Source: an uncultured Ruminococcus sp. (lineage in GTDB: Bacteria; Bacillota; Clostridia; Monoglobales; Monoglobaceae). From it: a stretch of DNA of 57,511 bases. The position numbers were made by a program, and so were the translations under genes. Positions 1 through 7,941 of this stretch are shown piece by piece (the stretch's first letter is position 1; each line of letters opens with the position of its first letter). Below the pieces are notes generated by a model. The model did not search any database. It worked only from the letters and a program-made list of their open reading frames with translations, and was not told where the DNA came from. The stretch is taken from contig CADBUP010000154.1 in the NCBI GenBank assembly GCA_902797885.1, positions 1-57,511 on the forward strand, given 5' to 3'.

Positions 1-44
1 CAAAAAGCACTTTTCTTGCCATAAGTACAATGCTTACTTTTCAT
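1..44 (-). CDS. 5' end of an unidentified ORF, truncated by the window edge
   Basis: Fourteen codons are visible (MKSKHCTYGKKSAF). The ATG is preceded at 6 nt by a strong GGAGGG ribosome binding site. The basic N-terminus followed by what may be the beginning of a hydrophobic stretch would fit a signal peptide or a small membrane protein, but too little is visible to assign a family. An identical start is present at the other end of the window (57468-57511), so at least two genes share this N-terminus. Confidence 0.6.
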   Translation of the reverse strand, partial: MKSKHCTYGKKSAF

Positions 45-166
45 AAGCATCCCTCCTTTCATAGACTCGGTTAAAAATAACCTGTGAATATAAAAGAGGG
101 GCATAACCGCCGGTGTTTAACACCGCGAGTGAAATCCTGCCTTATTCCGCGCGGAATATCCGCATT
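45..166 (-). promoter_or_regulatory. Structured 5' leader, left copy (candidate cis-regulatory RNA)
   Basis: Reading on the minus strand: stem GCGGA/TCCGC (plus-strand bases 151-163), stem GGTGT/ACACC (112-124), a possible closing GGCA/TGCC pair, a GGTTA/TAACC hairpin (about 69-82), and a CCCCTC stretch just upstream of it that can pair with the GGAGGG ribosome binding site at 51-56. The right copy keeps the stems while loop bases change. It matches no riboswitch class that I can recognise by eye. Confidence 0.6.
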
Positions 167-170
167 CTCT

Positions 171-199
171 ATTTTATCATAAATTTTAACAATCTTCAA
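171..199 (-). promoter_or_regulatory. Sigma-A promoter of the left cassette
   Basis: On the minus strand a TTGAAG -35 box (194-199) is separated by 17 nt from a TAAAAT -10 box (171-176). The same spacing and position relative to the leader occur in the right copy. It drives transcription outward, off the left edge. Confidence 0.7.
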
Positions 200-230
200 C
201 AAAATATCAAATATGTAATTAACTTGTAAT

Positions 231-506
231 AAAGTTAATTAAAAACCAAAATAATTTTATTGATTAAAGTGCCCGGTGCCCATACAGTTGCCAAGCCCAA
301 CCGCAATGCAAAAATTATTTTAGCTTTTATAATGCTTAATCCCGAACAATTATGAACCGTTTCCTACGAAAATTCACATGGTTTTTGCATCTTTTTTCAC
401 AAGTTGGTTTACATAATTATGTTTATCATTGAAAACCCACATTTTTACGCCTTATAATAAGTGCAAATTTTGAAAAAGTATCGTGATATATTTCGTTAAT
501 TCACCC
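231..506. other. AT-rich non-coding stretch
   Basis: No ORF, RNA gene or convincing hairpin is visible here. It separates the outward-facing left cassette from the promoter of the first rightward gene. Confidence 0.5.
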
Positions 507-535
507 TTGCGATATGTGTCGTTTTATGGCATAAT
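507..535 (+). promoter_or_regulatory. Possible sigma-A promoter for the 595-840 gene
   Basis: TTGCGA, 17 nt, CATAAT. Both boxes deviate from consensus but spacing is ideal and position is suitable. Confidence 0.4.
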
Positions 536-594
536 AAAGATAGTCAAAGGACCGGTCTTTAATCATAAATACGAAAGGTGAATTTATAATAAAA

Positions 595-840
595 ATGGAG
601 TCAAAAACTGTATATGAAATCAAGACTGAGAACGGAAAAACTGCAAAGGTCGAACTGTGTATAACCCAAAGAGAGGGCCGTGAAAAGCCTTATGGAATAT
701 ATGCTGTAATATCCGACGGAATCACACGTGATGAGGCATACGCAAATGAACGATTTTTTACGCACGCCGAAGCCGAAGCTGCAGTCAGGATGCTCTGCCG
801 GGGCGAGGTAACGCCGTGCACTTTATGTGATATTATTTAA
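595..840 (+). CDS. Small DUF6514-like protein
   Basis: An 81-residue cytoplasmic protein of unknown function. The central YGIY motif, the acidic middle and the C-terminal stretch ending in VTPCTLCDII resemble the pattern of the clostridial DUF6514 family (YGI..., then a C-terminal P-h-L-x-D-h-I motif), which is an assignment from memory. No signal peptide or membrane segment is present. The best ribosome-binding sequence, AAAGGTG at 574-580, lies 14 nt before the ATG, which is long; in-frame ATA codons lie nearer to it. A strong terminator follows directly, so this is a single-gene transcript. Confidence 0.6.
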   Translation: MESKTVYEIKTENGKTAKVELCITQREGREKPYGIYAVISDGITRDEAYANERFFTHAEAEAAVRMLCRGEVTPCTLCDII

Positions 841-846
841 TTCGAG

Positions 847-879
847 CCGCCGCTTTTTGATAAGCGGCGGTATTTTTCT
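847..879 (+). terminator. Intrinsic terminator after the DUF6514-like gene
   Basis: A perfect 9-bp GC-rich stem (CCGCCGCTT / AAGCGGCGG, 847-855 with 862-870) and 6-nt loop are followed by a T-rich tract. Confidence 0.9.
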
Positions 880-970
880 ATAAAATTTTAAAAAAGTATG
901 GATTTTTACTATTAAATATGATACAATGACTAAGACTTAACTATTTTGGTTATCATAGGAGATATGAAAT

Positions 971-1414
971 ATGGCAGAGTTAACTGAGGTACAGCTTTAT
1001 ACAGACGGCGCATGCAGCGGAAATCCCGGTCCGGGCGGATACGGGGCGATTTTGCGATGCAAGGGCTATGAAAAGGAAATCTCAGGCGGCGAAGCCAACA
1101 CCACAAACAACCGTATGGAGCTTATGGCGGTTATTCGCGGCCTCGAAGCCTTAAATCGCAGGTGCCGCGTAACCATATACAGCGATTCTAAATACTTTGT
1201 CGATGCTGTTGAAAAAGGGTGGGCAAGGTCATGGAAGAGAAACGGCTGGCGCAATGCCTCAAAGCAACCGGCGAAAAACCCCGATTTATGGGAAAAGCTC
1301 CTCACACTTTTAGACAACCACGAGGTAAAACTCGTCTGGCTCAAGGGGCACGCAGGGCATCCGGAAAACGAACGCTGTGACCGTATGGCTGTTGCGGAAT
1401 CCAAAAAATTTTAA
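971..1414 (+). CDS. rnhA: Ribonuclease HI
   Basis: Cleaves the RNA strand of RNA-DNA hybrids such as R-loops and primer remnants in the cytoplasm. The 147-residue length is usual for bacterial type 1 RNase H without an N-terminal hybrid-binding domain. All metal-binding catalytic residues are in place: D12 in [15 protein letters not shown]50 in NNRMEL, D72 in YSDSKY and D137 in NERCDRMA, with the conserved H127. The basic handle region around residues 85-100 ([11 protein letters not shown]) is present. It is followed after 70 nt by nifS and probably shares a transcript. Confidence 0.97.
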   Translation: MAELTEVQLYTDGACSGNPGPGGYGAILRCKGYEKEISGGEANTTNNRMELMAVIRGLEALNRRCRVTIYSDSKYFVDAVEKGWARSWKRNGWRNASKQPAKNPDLWEKLLTLLDNHEVKLVWLKGHAGHPENERCDRMAVAESKKF

Positions 1415-1484
1415 AATATTTAAAAATCGATTACAGAACATCTGCTTCGATTGCTCCTGTAACAAGAGAAAGGTAGGAAACAAA

Positions 1485-2663
1485 ATGACAAAACGCATTT
1501 ATGTTGATAACGCCGCAACCACTAAGGTTGCACCCGAAGTGGTTGAGGCTATGCTTCCGTACTTCACCGAGAATTTCGGGAATCCGTCGAGTATCTATGC
1601 CGAAGGCAGAGAGGCAAAAAAGGCAATCGAAAGAGCGCGCGAACAGGTGGCCACAGCCATCGGTGCCGACCCGAAAGAAATTTATTTTACCGGCTCGGGA
1701 AGCGAGGCCGACAACTGGGCGCTTCGCTCAACCGCAAAAGCGCTTAGCTCAAAGGGAAACCACATCATAACCTCGGCGGTGGAACATCATGCAATTCTTC
1801 ACACCTGTCAGGACTTAGAAAAACAAGGATACGAGGTGACATACCTGCCCGTTGATAAATACGGCATGGTCTCACCCGAGGACGTAAAAGCGGCGATAAA
1901 GGACACGACAATTTTGATAAGCATAATGTTTGCCAACAACGAAATCGGTACTATTATGCCTATCGCCGAAATAGGTGAAATAGCTAAGAACGCCGGTATT
2001 GTGTTCCATACCGACGCGGTTCAGGCAGTCGGAAACGTCCATATAGATGTAAACGAAATGAATATTGATATGCTATCACTTACCGCACATAAATTTCACG
2101 GCCCTAAAGGCTCGGGCGCGTTGTTTGTACGAAACGGCGTTCGGCTTATATCGTTCATAACCGGCGGCGCCCAGGAGAGAATGCGCCGTGCGGGAACCGA
2201 GAACGTCCCGGGTATAGTAGGCCTCGGTAAGGCGATTGAGCTGGCAACCGCAAATATAGACCAAAAACAAAAAAAGCTGACCGCCCTGCGCGACGCTTAT
2301 ATTAAAAAGGTTCTTGAAACAATTCCGTATTCACACCTTAACGGCCATCCGACCAAAAGACTTCCGGGTAACGCAAACATCTCATTTGAATTTATTGAGG
2401 GCGAAGGTATGCTTCTGAGCCTTGATATGAAGGGGATTTCCGCTTCCAGCGGAAGCGCCTGCACTTCAGGCTCGCTTGACCCGTCTCATGTTCTTCTCGC
2501 CATTGGACTAAAACACGAAGAGGCTCATGGCTCGCTTCGCGTATCGTTCGGCGAAGATAACACGATGGAGGATGTAAACTATATCGCGGATTCGCTCAAG
2601 GAAATTGTCGAGCGTCTCAGAATGATGTCACCTCTTTATGAAGAGATGTTAAAGAATAAATAA
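1485..2663 (+). CDS. nifS: Cysteine desulfurase, NifS/IscS type
   Basis: A PLP enzyme that removes sulfur from L-cysteine to a persulfide for Fe-S clusters and tRNA thiolation. The 392-residue protein has the N-terminal YVDNAATTK motif, the histidine pair in AVEHHAIL, the PLP-binding lysine K203 in LTAHKFHGPKG, and catalytic C326 in the loop SSGSACTSGS. I start at 1485 because AGAAAGGTAGG lies at good spacing and MTKRIYVDNAATT is the normal family start; an in-frame ATG at 1377 lies inside rnhA and would add 36 unrelated residues. It is followed by the scaffold nifU and the thiolase mnmA, so it likely feeds both. No iscR-like regulator is adjacent. Confidence 0.96.
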   Translation: MTKRIYVDNAATTKVAPEVVEAMLPYFTENFGNPSSIYAEGREAKKAIERAREQVATAIGADPKEIYFTGSGSEADNWALRSTAKALSSKGNHIITSAVEHHAILHTCQDLEKQGYEVTYLPVDKYGMVSPEDVKAAIKDTTILISIMFANNEIGTIMPIAEIGEIAKNAGIVFHTDAVQAVGNVHIDVNEMNIDMLSLTAHKFHGPKGSGALFVRNGVRLISFITGGAQERMRRAGTENVPGIVGLGKAIELATANIDQKQKKLTALRDAYIKKVLETIPYSHLNGHPTKRLPGNANISFEFIEGEGMLLSLDMKGISASSGSACTSGSLDPSHVLLAIGLKHEEAHGSLRVSFGEDNTMEDVNYIADSLKEIVERLRMMSPLYEEMLKNK

Positions 2664-2700
2664 TACCCGTCAATAAAAGTCAACAGAAAGGAATTTTTAT

Positions 2701-3147
2701 ATGTATAGCGAAAAGGTAATGGATCACTTCACCAATCCGAGAAACGTCGGTGAAATTGAGGACGCAAACGCGGTAGGCCAGGTTGGAAACCCGAAATGCG
2801 GCGATATAATGAAGATTTATATGAAGATAAACGATGACACAAAGGTTATCGAGGATGTAAAGTTTAAGACCTTCGGCTGCGGAGCGGCGATTGCAACAAG
2901 CAGTATGGCAACCGAGCTTGTAAAGGGCAAGACGATTGACGAAGCGCTTGAGCTTACCAATCAGGCTGTCGCCGAGGCGCTTGACGGCCTTCCGCCAATA
3001 AAAATGCACTGTTCAAACCTTGCTGAAGAAGCGGTTCATGCCGCAATTATTAACTATTATGAGAATAAAGGCATCGACGCAAGCCACCTCAAGAGCTGCA
3101 CGGGTGACTGCTGCTGTTGTTCACACAGCGATGACCATAACGAATAA
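2701..3147 (+). CDS. nifU: Fe-S cluster scaffold, NifU/IscU N-terminal type
   Basis: Accepts sulfur from the adjacent NifS and assembles Fe-S clusters. The 148-residue protein carries the three scaffold cysteines C33 (GNPKCGD), C60 (TFGCGAA) and C104 (MHCSNL). The start MYSEKVMDHFTNPRNVG is typical. An extra tail after about residue 128 holds a cluster of five cysteines within seven residues (CTGDCCCC) followed by His and Asp, which is not part of the core fold. It lies 37 nt after nifS and 18 nt before mnmA, consistent with one operon. Confidence 0.94.
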   Translation: MYSEKVMDHFTNPRNVGEIEDANAVGQVGNPKCGDIMKIYMKINDDTKVIEDVKFKTFGCGAAIATSSMATELVKGKTIDEALELTNQAVAEALDGLPPIKMHCSNLAEEAVHAAIINYYENKGIDASHLKSCTGDCCCCSHSDDHNE

Positions 3148-3165
3148 GCGAAGGGAATGTCGAAA

Positions 3166-4242
3166 ATGGCAGAACGAGTTGTAATAGGAATGTCCGGCGG
3201 CGTCGACAGCAGCGTTGCTGCCGCCTTGCTTAAAGAGCGCGGATACGAGGTTATCGGTGTAACAATGAGGCTTTGGGACGGCGAAAACATAAACGGATGT
3301 GTGACAGAGAGCACCTGCTGCTCTCTGTCCGCCGTTGAGGACGCCAGACGCGTCTGCGACAAGCTGGATATTGAATACCACGTCCTTGACTTCCGCAAGG
3401 AATTTTCGGAAAAGGTTATCGACTATTTTACGGCCGAATACATACACGGAAGGACCCCGAACCCATGTATCGCGTGCAATAAATTTTTAAAATTTGACGC
3501 AATGGCAAAGAAAGCTATGATTCTTAACGCGAAATACGTTGCCACCGGGCATTATGCAAGGATTGAGAAAGACCCGGCAAGCGGCCGCTATCTGTTAAAA
3601 TGCGCTAAGTCGGACGCAAAGGACCAGACTTATGCCCTATATAACCTGACCCAGGAACAGCTATCTAAAACACTTATGCCTCTCGGCGATTTTCCGGACA
3701 AGCATGAGGTTCGGAAGTATGCCGAAAAGCTCAGCTTAGTAACGGCGAAAAAGCCTGACAGTCAGGAAATATGCTTTGTTCCGGACAACGATTATGCCGC
3801 GTTTATAAAACGCAGGCTCGGCTCTCTTCCGGAGGAGGGGAATTTTGTCGACCTTAAAGGAAATATTTTAGGTCGACACAAGGGAATTGTGAATTATACC
3901 ATCGGTCAGAGAAAAGGCCTCGGCATTGCCTTCGGAAAGCCGATGTTTGTAATCAGAATTGACGCGGCAAGGAACGAGATAGTCCTCGGCGAACAGGGAA
4001 CCGAGTTCTCGGACACTTTGTATGCCGAAAACGCAAACTTTATTCCGTTTGACACAATCGACAAGCCTATCCGTGCCGAAGCAAAAATCCGATACAGCGC
4101 AAGCCCCGCTCCCGGCACGGTTTCTATGGAAGACGGACGTATGAAAATTGTATTTGACAAGCCGCAAAGGGCGATTACGCCAGGGCAGGCAGTCGTTCTG
4201 TACGATGGCGATACTGTACTCGGCGGCGCAACAATAATTTAA
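3166..4242 (+). CDS. mnmA: tRNA-specific 2-thiouridylase MnmA
   Basis: Makes 2-thiouridine at the wobble position U34 of Lys, Glu and Gln tRNAs, using sulfur from a NifS-type desulfurase. The PP-loop SGGVDSSVAA for ATP is near the N-terminus, with catalytic cysteines C101 (NPCIACNK) and C203 (SQEICFVPD). At 358 residues it has the usual length. I choose ATG 3166, because the AAGGGA site at 3151-3156 directly abuts the ATG at 3157 but is 9-10 nt from 3166. The order nifS-nifU-mnmA makes the desulfurase a likely direct donor. Confidence 0.96.
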   Translation: MAERVVIGMSGGVDSSVAAALLKERGYEVIGVTMRLWDGENINGCVTESTCCSLSAVEDARRVCDKLDIEYHVLDFRKEFSEKVIDYFTAEYIHGRTPNPCIACNKFLKFDAMAKKAMILNAKYVATGHYARIEKDPASGRYLLKCAKSDAKDQTYALYNLTQEQLSKTLMPLGDFPDKHEVRKYAEKLSLVTAKKPDSQEICFVPDNDYAAFIKRRLGSLPEEGNFVDLKGNILGRHKGIVNYTIGQRKGLGIAFGKPMFVIRIDAARNEIVLGEQGTEFSDTLYAENANFIPFDTIDKPIRAEAKIRYSASPAPGTVSMEDGRMKIVFDKPQRAITPGQAVVLYDGDTVLGGATII

Positions 4243-4248
4243 CACGAG

Positions 4249-6630
4249 GTGTTTAAAATAGCTGATTTTATTAAAGCAAGACGAAAAATAATTGAAAACG
4301 AATATAAAAATTTGAACGAAAGACAGAAACAAGCGGTTTTTCACACAGAGGGACCGCTTCTTGTCCTCGCCGGAGCAGGCTCGGGCAAGACAACGGTTAT
4401 AATCAACAAGATAGGTCATCTCATCCGTTTCGGCTCGGCATATCTTAGTGATAGAATCCCCGAGGGAATCACCGAACAGGATGCCGAAATTATGGAGTGG
4501 TACGCCGACGGCGAACTCGATGAGCTTCCGCCGCATCTTGAAGCGGCGCTTTGCGAGGACCCCGCCGCTCCGTGGCAAATTTTAGCCATCACCTTCACCA
4601 ACAAGGCGGCGGGTGAGCTTAAAAGCAGGCTCGTCTCAAAGCTCGGTGACAAGGCAAACGATATAGCGGCGGGAACATTTCACTCGTCCTGTGTCAAGTT
4701 CCTGCGCCGCGATATAGACAAGCTCGGCTATGACCGAAGCTTTACCATATATGATTCCGCCGATCAGCAGACGGTGGTTAAAAACTGTTTAAAAGAGCTT
4801 GAAATCGATGATAAGAAATTTCCGCCGCGCGCCGTTCTCGCCGCAATAAGCAATGCAAAGGACGCGCTTATTTCGCCGGTTGAATTTCAAAGACAGTATA
4901 AGAGCGACTTCTATTACTCGAAAATTGCTGATATTTACAGCCTTTATCAGAGAAAGCTAAAAGAGAACAGCGCCCTTGACTTTGATGATTTAATCGTCAA
5001 GACGGTTGAGCTTTTTGAGGAATTCCCCGATGTTCTTGAATATTATCAAAACAAGTTTAGATACATATTAGTTGACGAGTATCAAGACACAAACCACGCC
5101 CAGTACAGGCTTGTCAGCCTTCTTGCGGCAAAACGCCGGAATCTCTGTGTTGTCGGCGACGATGACCAGAGTATATATAAGTTCAGAGGCGCGGATATCC
5201 GCAATATTCTTGACTTTGAGAAGGAATTTCCCGATTGTCAAACCATTAAGCTTGAAGAAAACTATCGTTCGACACAAAACATCCTCAACGCGGCCAACAG
5301 CGTAATATCAAACAATGACGGCAGAAAGGGGAAGGAGTTGTGGACATCAAACGGCTCGGGCGACAAGATTCAGGTATTCGCCGCAATGAACGAACATTCA
5401 GAAGCGCAATTTGTTGCTGAAAAGATTGCAGAGCTCAGCGGCTCATACTCCGACACGGTTATCCTGTACCGAATGAACGCAATGTCGCGTATAATAGAGG
5501 ATATGCTTCTCCGCTCCGCAATTCCGTATCGCGTTCTCGGCGGCCTGCGCTTCTATGACCGCAAGGAAATCAAGGATATTACATCCTACCTTCGGTTAAT
5601 CAATAACCACGGCGATAACGTTGCGCTTCAGAGAATTATAAACGAACCCAAGCGCGGAATCGGCGCAAGCACGGTCGAAAAAGCGGCTGCCGTTGCTGCG
5701 GCAAACGGCATAAGCATATTTGAAGTATGCCGAAGAGCCGATGATTTTTCTGACCTCATTCCGACAAAGGCGGCGGTAAATCTAAAGGCGTTTGCCGAGA
5801 TGATTACTAATCTCAAGAGCGAACTTGAGGGCGGTATGGGTCTTGAACTGTTCGTCCGCACGGTTATGGACAGGACGGGAATGATTTCGGCGCTCAGTGC
5901 GGAAAAAACGGTTGAAAACCAAACCCGTCTCGAGAACTTAAACGAATTTATTTCAATGGTTCAAGAGGCCGTTAAGGACGATGAAGCCCTCACTCTGAAT
6001 GACCTGCTTGAAAATATTTCGCTTGTTTCGGATATCGATAACTATGATGAGGCTCAGGATACTGTTACGCTTATGACCCTGCATAGCGCAAAGGGTCTTG
6101 AATTCCCGAATGTGTTTTTAATCGGCGCCGAAGAGGGAATTTTCCCGAGCACCCGCTCGTTCGGCGACAACGAAGAAATCGAAGAAGAACGCCGGCTCTG
6201 CTATGTGGGCATAACCCGCGCAAAGCAAAGGCTGTTTATAACCCGTGCGCGAAGCCGCACTCTCTTTGGCCGCACGTCCTATAATCCGCCGTCGAGATTT
6301 CTCGCTGAGATACCCGGTGAGCTGACCGACAGTTTTATGGAAAAGCCAAAGACTGTATCGCATAGCGCGCGTCCGTATTCACCGCCCAAGAGCGGTATGA
6401 AGAGTGCGCTTTTAGGTGATGCATCGGAGCATAACACAGCGCCGAAATCCGAAAACGCTTCTTCTCTCGGCTATGCTGTCGGTGACAGGGTTAAGCATCG
6501 CAAGTTCGGTGTGGGTACGGTTCTCGCGGCACAGAGCATGGGTAAGGATATGCTTCTTGTCATTAAATTTGCCGTCGGCGAGAAAAAGCTTCTCGCGGCA
6601 TATGCGCCGATCGAAAAAATCTCTGAATAA
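4249..6630 (+). CDS. pcrA: UvrD/PcrA-type DNA helicase
   Basis: A superfamily 1A 3'-5' helicase for repair and for clearing recombination intermediates or RNA polymerase. Motifs in order: LAGAGSGKTT (I), AITFTNKAA (Ia), LVDEYQDTN (II), VVGDDDQSIYKFRGA (III), LEENYRST (IV), MTLHSAKGLEFP (V) and VGITRAKQRL (VI), then a C-terminal Tudor-like segment GDRVKHRKFGVGTV. About 45 extra residues lie between motifs I and Ia, which I associate with clostridial PcrA. There is no ATG; GTG 4249 is inside the ribosome-binding sequence GAGGTG, and an in-frame ATA sits 6 nt after it at 4258. The true start is therefore uncertain by three codons. Confidence 0.95.
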   Translation: MFKIADFIKARRKIIENEYKNLNERQKQAVFHTEGPLLVLAGAGSGKTTVIINKIGHLIRFGSAYLSDRIPEGITEQDAEIMEWYADGELDELPPHLEAALCEDPAAPWQILAITFTNKAAGELKSRLVSKLGDKANDIAAGTFHSSCVKFLRRDIDKLGYDRSFTIYDSADQQTVVKNCLKELEIDDKKFPPRAVLAAISNAKDALISPVEFQRQYKSDFYYSKIADIYSLYQRKLKENSALDFDDLIVKTVELFEEFPDVLEYYQNKFRYILVDEYQDTNHAQYRLVSLLAAKRRNLCVVGDDDQSIYKFRGADIRNILDFEKEFPDCQTIKLEENYRSTQNILNAANSVISNNDGRKGKELWTSNGSGDKIQVFAAMNEHSEAQFVAEKIAELSGSYSDTVILYRMNAMSRIIEDMLLRSAIPYRVLGGLRFYDRKEIKDITSYLRLINNHGDNVALQRIINEPKRGIGASTVEKAAAVAAANGISIFEVCRRADDFSDLIPTKAAVNLKAFAEMITNLKSELEGGMGLELFVRTVMDRTGMISALSAEKTVENQTRLENLNEFISMVQEAVKDDEALTLNDLLENISLVSDIDNYDEAQDTVTLMTLHSAKGLEFPNVFLIGAEEGIFPSTRSFGDNEEIEEERRLCYVGITRAKQRLFITRARSRTLFGRTSYNPPSRFLAEIPGELTDSFMEKPKTVSHSARPYSPPKSGMKSALLGDASEHNTAPKSENASSLGYAVGDRVKHRKFGVGTVLAAQSMGKDMLLVIKFAVGEKKLLAAYAPIEKISE

Positions 6631-6673
6631 TCAAAAAATTTCTGAATACCTGAATAAAGGGGTGGCGTTTGTT

Positions 6674-7417
6674 ATGTATGCTGATTTTGCACAGATTTAT
6701 GACAGGCTTCAAGATATAGACTATAACTCCTTCGCGGAGTATTATGAAAAATTATTTAAACATTTTAATATTCGGCCGAAATATATTCTCGACATCGGCT
6801 GCGGCAGCGGAAGCATCACAATTCCGCTGGCGCGGCACGGCTATGTCGTGACCGGCATTGATATTTCCGAAGAGATGCTTGCTCTTGCCGCCGAAAAGGC
6901 GGAAAGCGAGAGCCTTGATATCCTGTTTTTGAATCAGGATATGACTGAACTCGAACTAATCAAGCCCGCCGACGCGGCAATATGCGCGCTTGACGGCGTG
7001 AACTATCTCACGAATGACGGGGATTTAAAGCGGCTTTTTTCCGGCATAGCGAAGTACCTGAATCCGGACGGAATCTTTATTTTTGACCTAAATTCAGAAT
7101 ATAAAATGAAGCACGTGCTTGACGAAAACACCTTTGTATATGACGAGAACGACGCGTTCTGCGTATGGTGCAGTTCATATGACAGCGACGACAAAATCTG
7201 TTCATTTTTTCTTGACTTTTTCATTAAGGCCGAAAGCGGACTATATAAAAGAAGCGAAGAATATCAGGAGGAACGCGCATATTCCTCCGCCGAAATTAAA
7301 ACGGCGGCAGAGGAAGCAGGGCTTGAACTCGCCGCTGTTTATGATGACAGAAGTTTCGATAACGCTCGGCCTGATTCAGAGCGAATCTTTTATGTGCTGA
7401 AAAAACCGAGTGCATAG
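6674..7417 (+). CDS. Class I SAM-dependent methyltransferase
   Basis: A 247-residue Rossmann-fold methyltransferase. The SAM-binding motif I is LDIGCGSGSITIPLA (about residues 37-51), followed by the acidic GIDIS strand end and the NQDM motif. The overall pattern (YADFAQIYDRLQD at the N-terminus) matches small methyltransferases of unknown substrate common in Clostridia; the substrate cannot be told from sequence. Start chosen at 6674 after AAAGGGGTGG. The open frame extends back into pcrA but only as out-of-frame overlap. It lies 43 nt after pcrA. Confidence 0.85.
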   Translation: MYADFAQIYDRLQDIDYNSFAEYYEKLFKHFNIRPKYILDIGCGSGSITIPLARHGYVVTGIDISEEMLALAAEKAESESLDILFLNQDMTELELIKPADAAICALDGVNYLTNDGDLKRLFSGIAKYLNPDGIFIFDLNSEYKMKHVLDENTFVYDENDAFCVWCSSYDSDDKICSFFLDFFIKAESGLYKRSEEYQEERAYSSAEIKTAAEEAGLELAAVYDDRSFDNARPDSERIFYVLKKPSA

Positions 7418-7486
7418 CCAAAAAATGCTAATCTGTCTTCAAGGGCATAATCTCGCCTAACCCCAAAAAAGAAAGGTCTTGATATT

Positions 7487-7900
7487 ATGTGGTTTATATT
7501 TGCGGTCTTATCCTCGATTTTTGCGGCGGCAACGTCTATCCTCGCGAAAATCGGAATAGAAAATGTCAATTCAAATCTAGCAACCGCCATACGCACGCTT
7601 GTCGTTGTAATTATGGCATGGGGAATTGTTTTCATCACCGGAACGCAAAACGGTATTACCGAAATTTCAAAAAAAAGCTGGATATTCCTTACGCTTTCCG
7701 GTCTCGCAACCGGCGCGTCATGGCTTTGTTATTACAAAGCTCTTCAAATCGGAAAAGCGTCTCTGGTCGCACCTGTTGACAAGTTCAGTATAGTTATAAC
7801 CCTTGTTCTTGCGGCAATCGTCTTACACGAAGAATTTACGGTTAAATCAATAATCGGAGCGGCTTTGATTACCGCCGGAACATTTGTGATGATATTATAA
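7487..7900 (+). CDS. Half-size EamA/DMT-family transporter
   Basis: A 137-residue membrane protein with four to five hydrophobic helices, equal to a single EamA repeat; most family members have two repeats (about 300 residues). Half-size forms are thought to dimerise. Recognisable features are the N-terminal FAVLSSIFAAATSILAKIG and the PVDKFSIV...LHEEF pattern near the C-terminus. The substrate is unknown. It has a good GAAAGG ribosome binding site and ends at a terminator shared with the convergent clpC. Confidence 0.85.
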   Translation: MWFIFAVLSSIFAAATSILAKIGIENVNSNLATAIRTLVVVIMAWGIVFITGTQNGITEISKKSWIFLTLSGLATGASWLCYYKALQIGKASLVAPVDKFSIVITLVLAAIVLHEEFTVKSIIGAALITAGTFVMIL

Positions 7901-7901
7901 A

Positions 7902-7936
7902 AGGCGCGTGTGCATTCTTAGCACACACGCCCTTTT
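7902..7936. terminator. Terminator between convergent genes
   Basis: A stem of about 11 bp with one mismatch (GGCGCGTGTGC against GCACACACGCC) is followed by a T-rich tract on the plus strand. On the minus strand the tract is weaker, so it mainly serves the plus-strand gene and may also end the clpC operon. Confidence 0.8.
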
Positions 7937-7941
7937 GTTTA

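Larger units (their letters stand above)
1..230 (-). repeat. Left copy of the terminal inverted repeat
   Basis: The reverse complement of this stretch aligns end to end with bases 57281-57511. Bases 1-87 are identical to the complement of 57425-57511; the rest differs by substitutions and small indels. The copy contains, reading outward on the minus strand, a promoter, a structured leader and the start of an ORF that leaves the window. There is no transposase and no IS-like terminal repeat inside the visible part, so I treat it as a paralogous promoter-leader-gene cassette rather than an insertion sequence. Confidence 0.95.

Noticed and set aside
1-230. Insertion sequence at the window ends
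   Set aside because: No transposase, target duplication or IS-type ends are visible; the repeat is a promoter-leader-ORF unit. The parts outside the window could change this.
406-425. Shared sequence GGTTTACATAATT at about 406 and 49530
   Set aside because: Short AT-rich match between two intergenic regions; likely chance without further copies.
1377-1484. Upstream extension of nifS by 36 codons
   Set aside because: It overlaps rnhA, is unlike any desulfurase N-terminus, and a good ribosome binding site sits before ATG 1485.
3868-4578. Minus-strand open frame of 236 codons across the mnmA-pcrA junction
   Set aside because: Overlaps two certain genes, no start signals, composition typical of an antisense shadow.
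6416-6673. Upstream extension of the methyltransferase into pcrA
   Set aside because: Out-of-frame overlap with pcrA; AAAGGGGTGG and ATG 6674 explain the true start.
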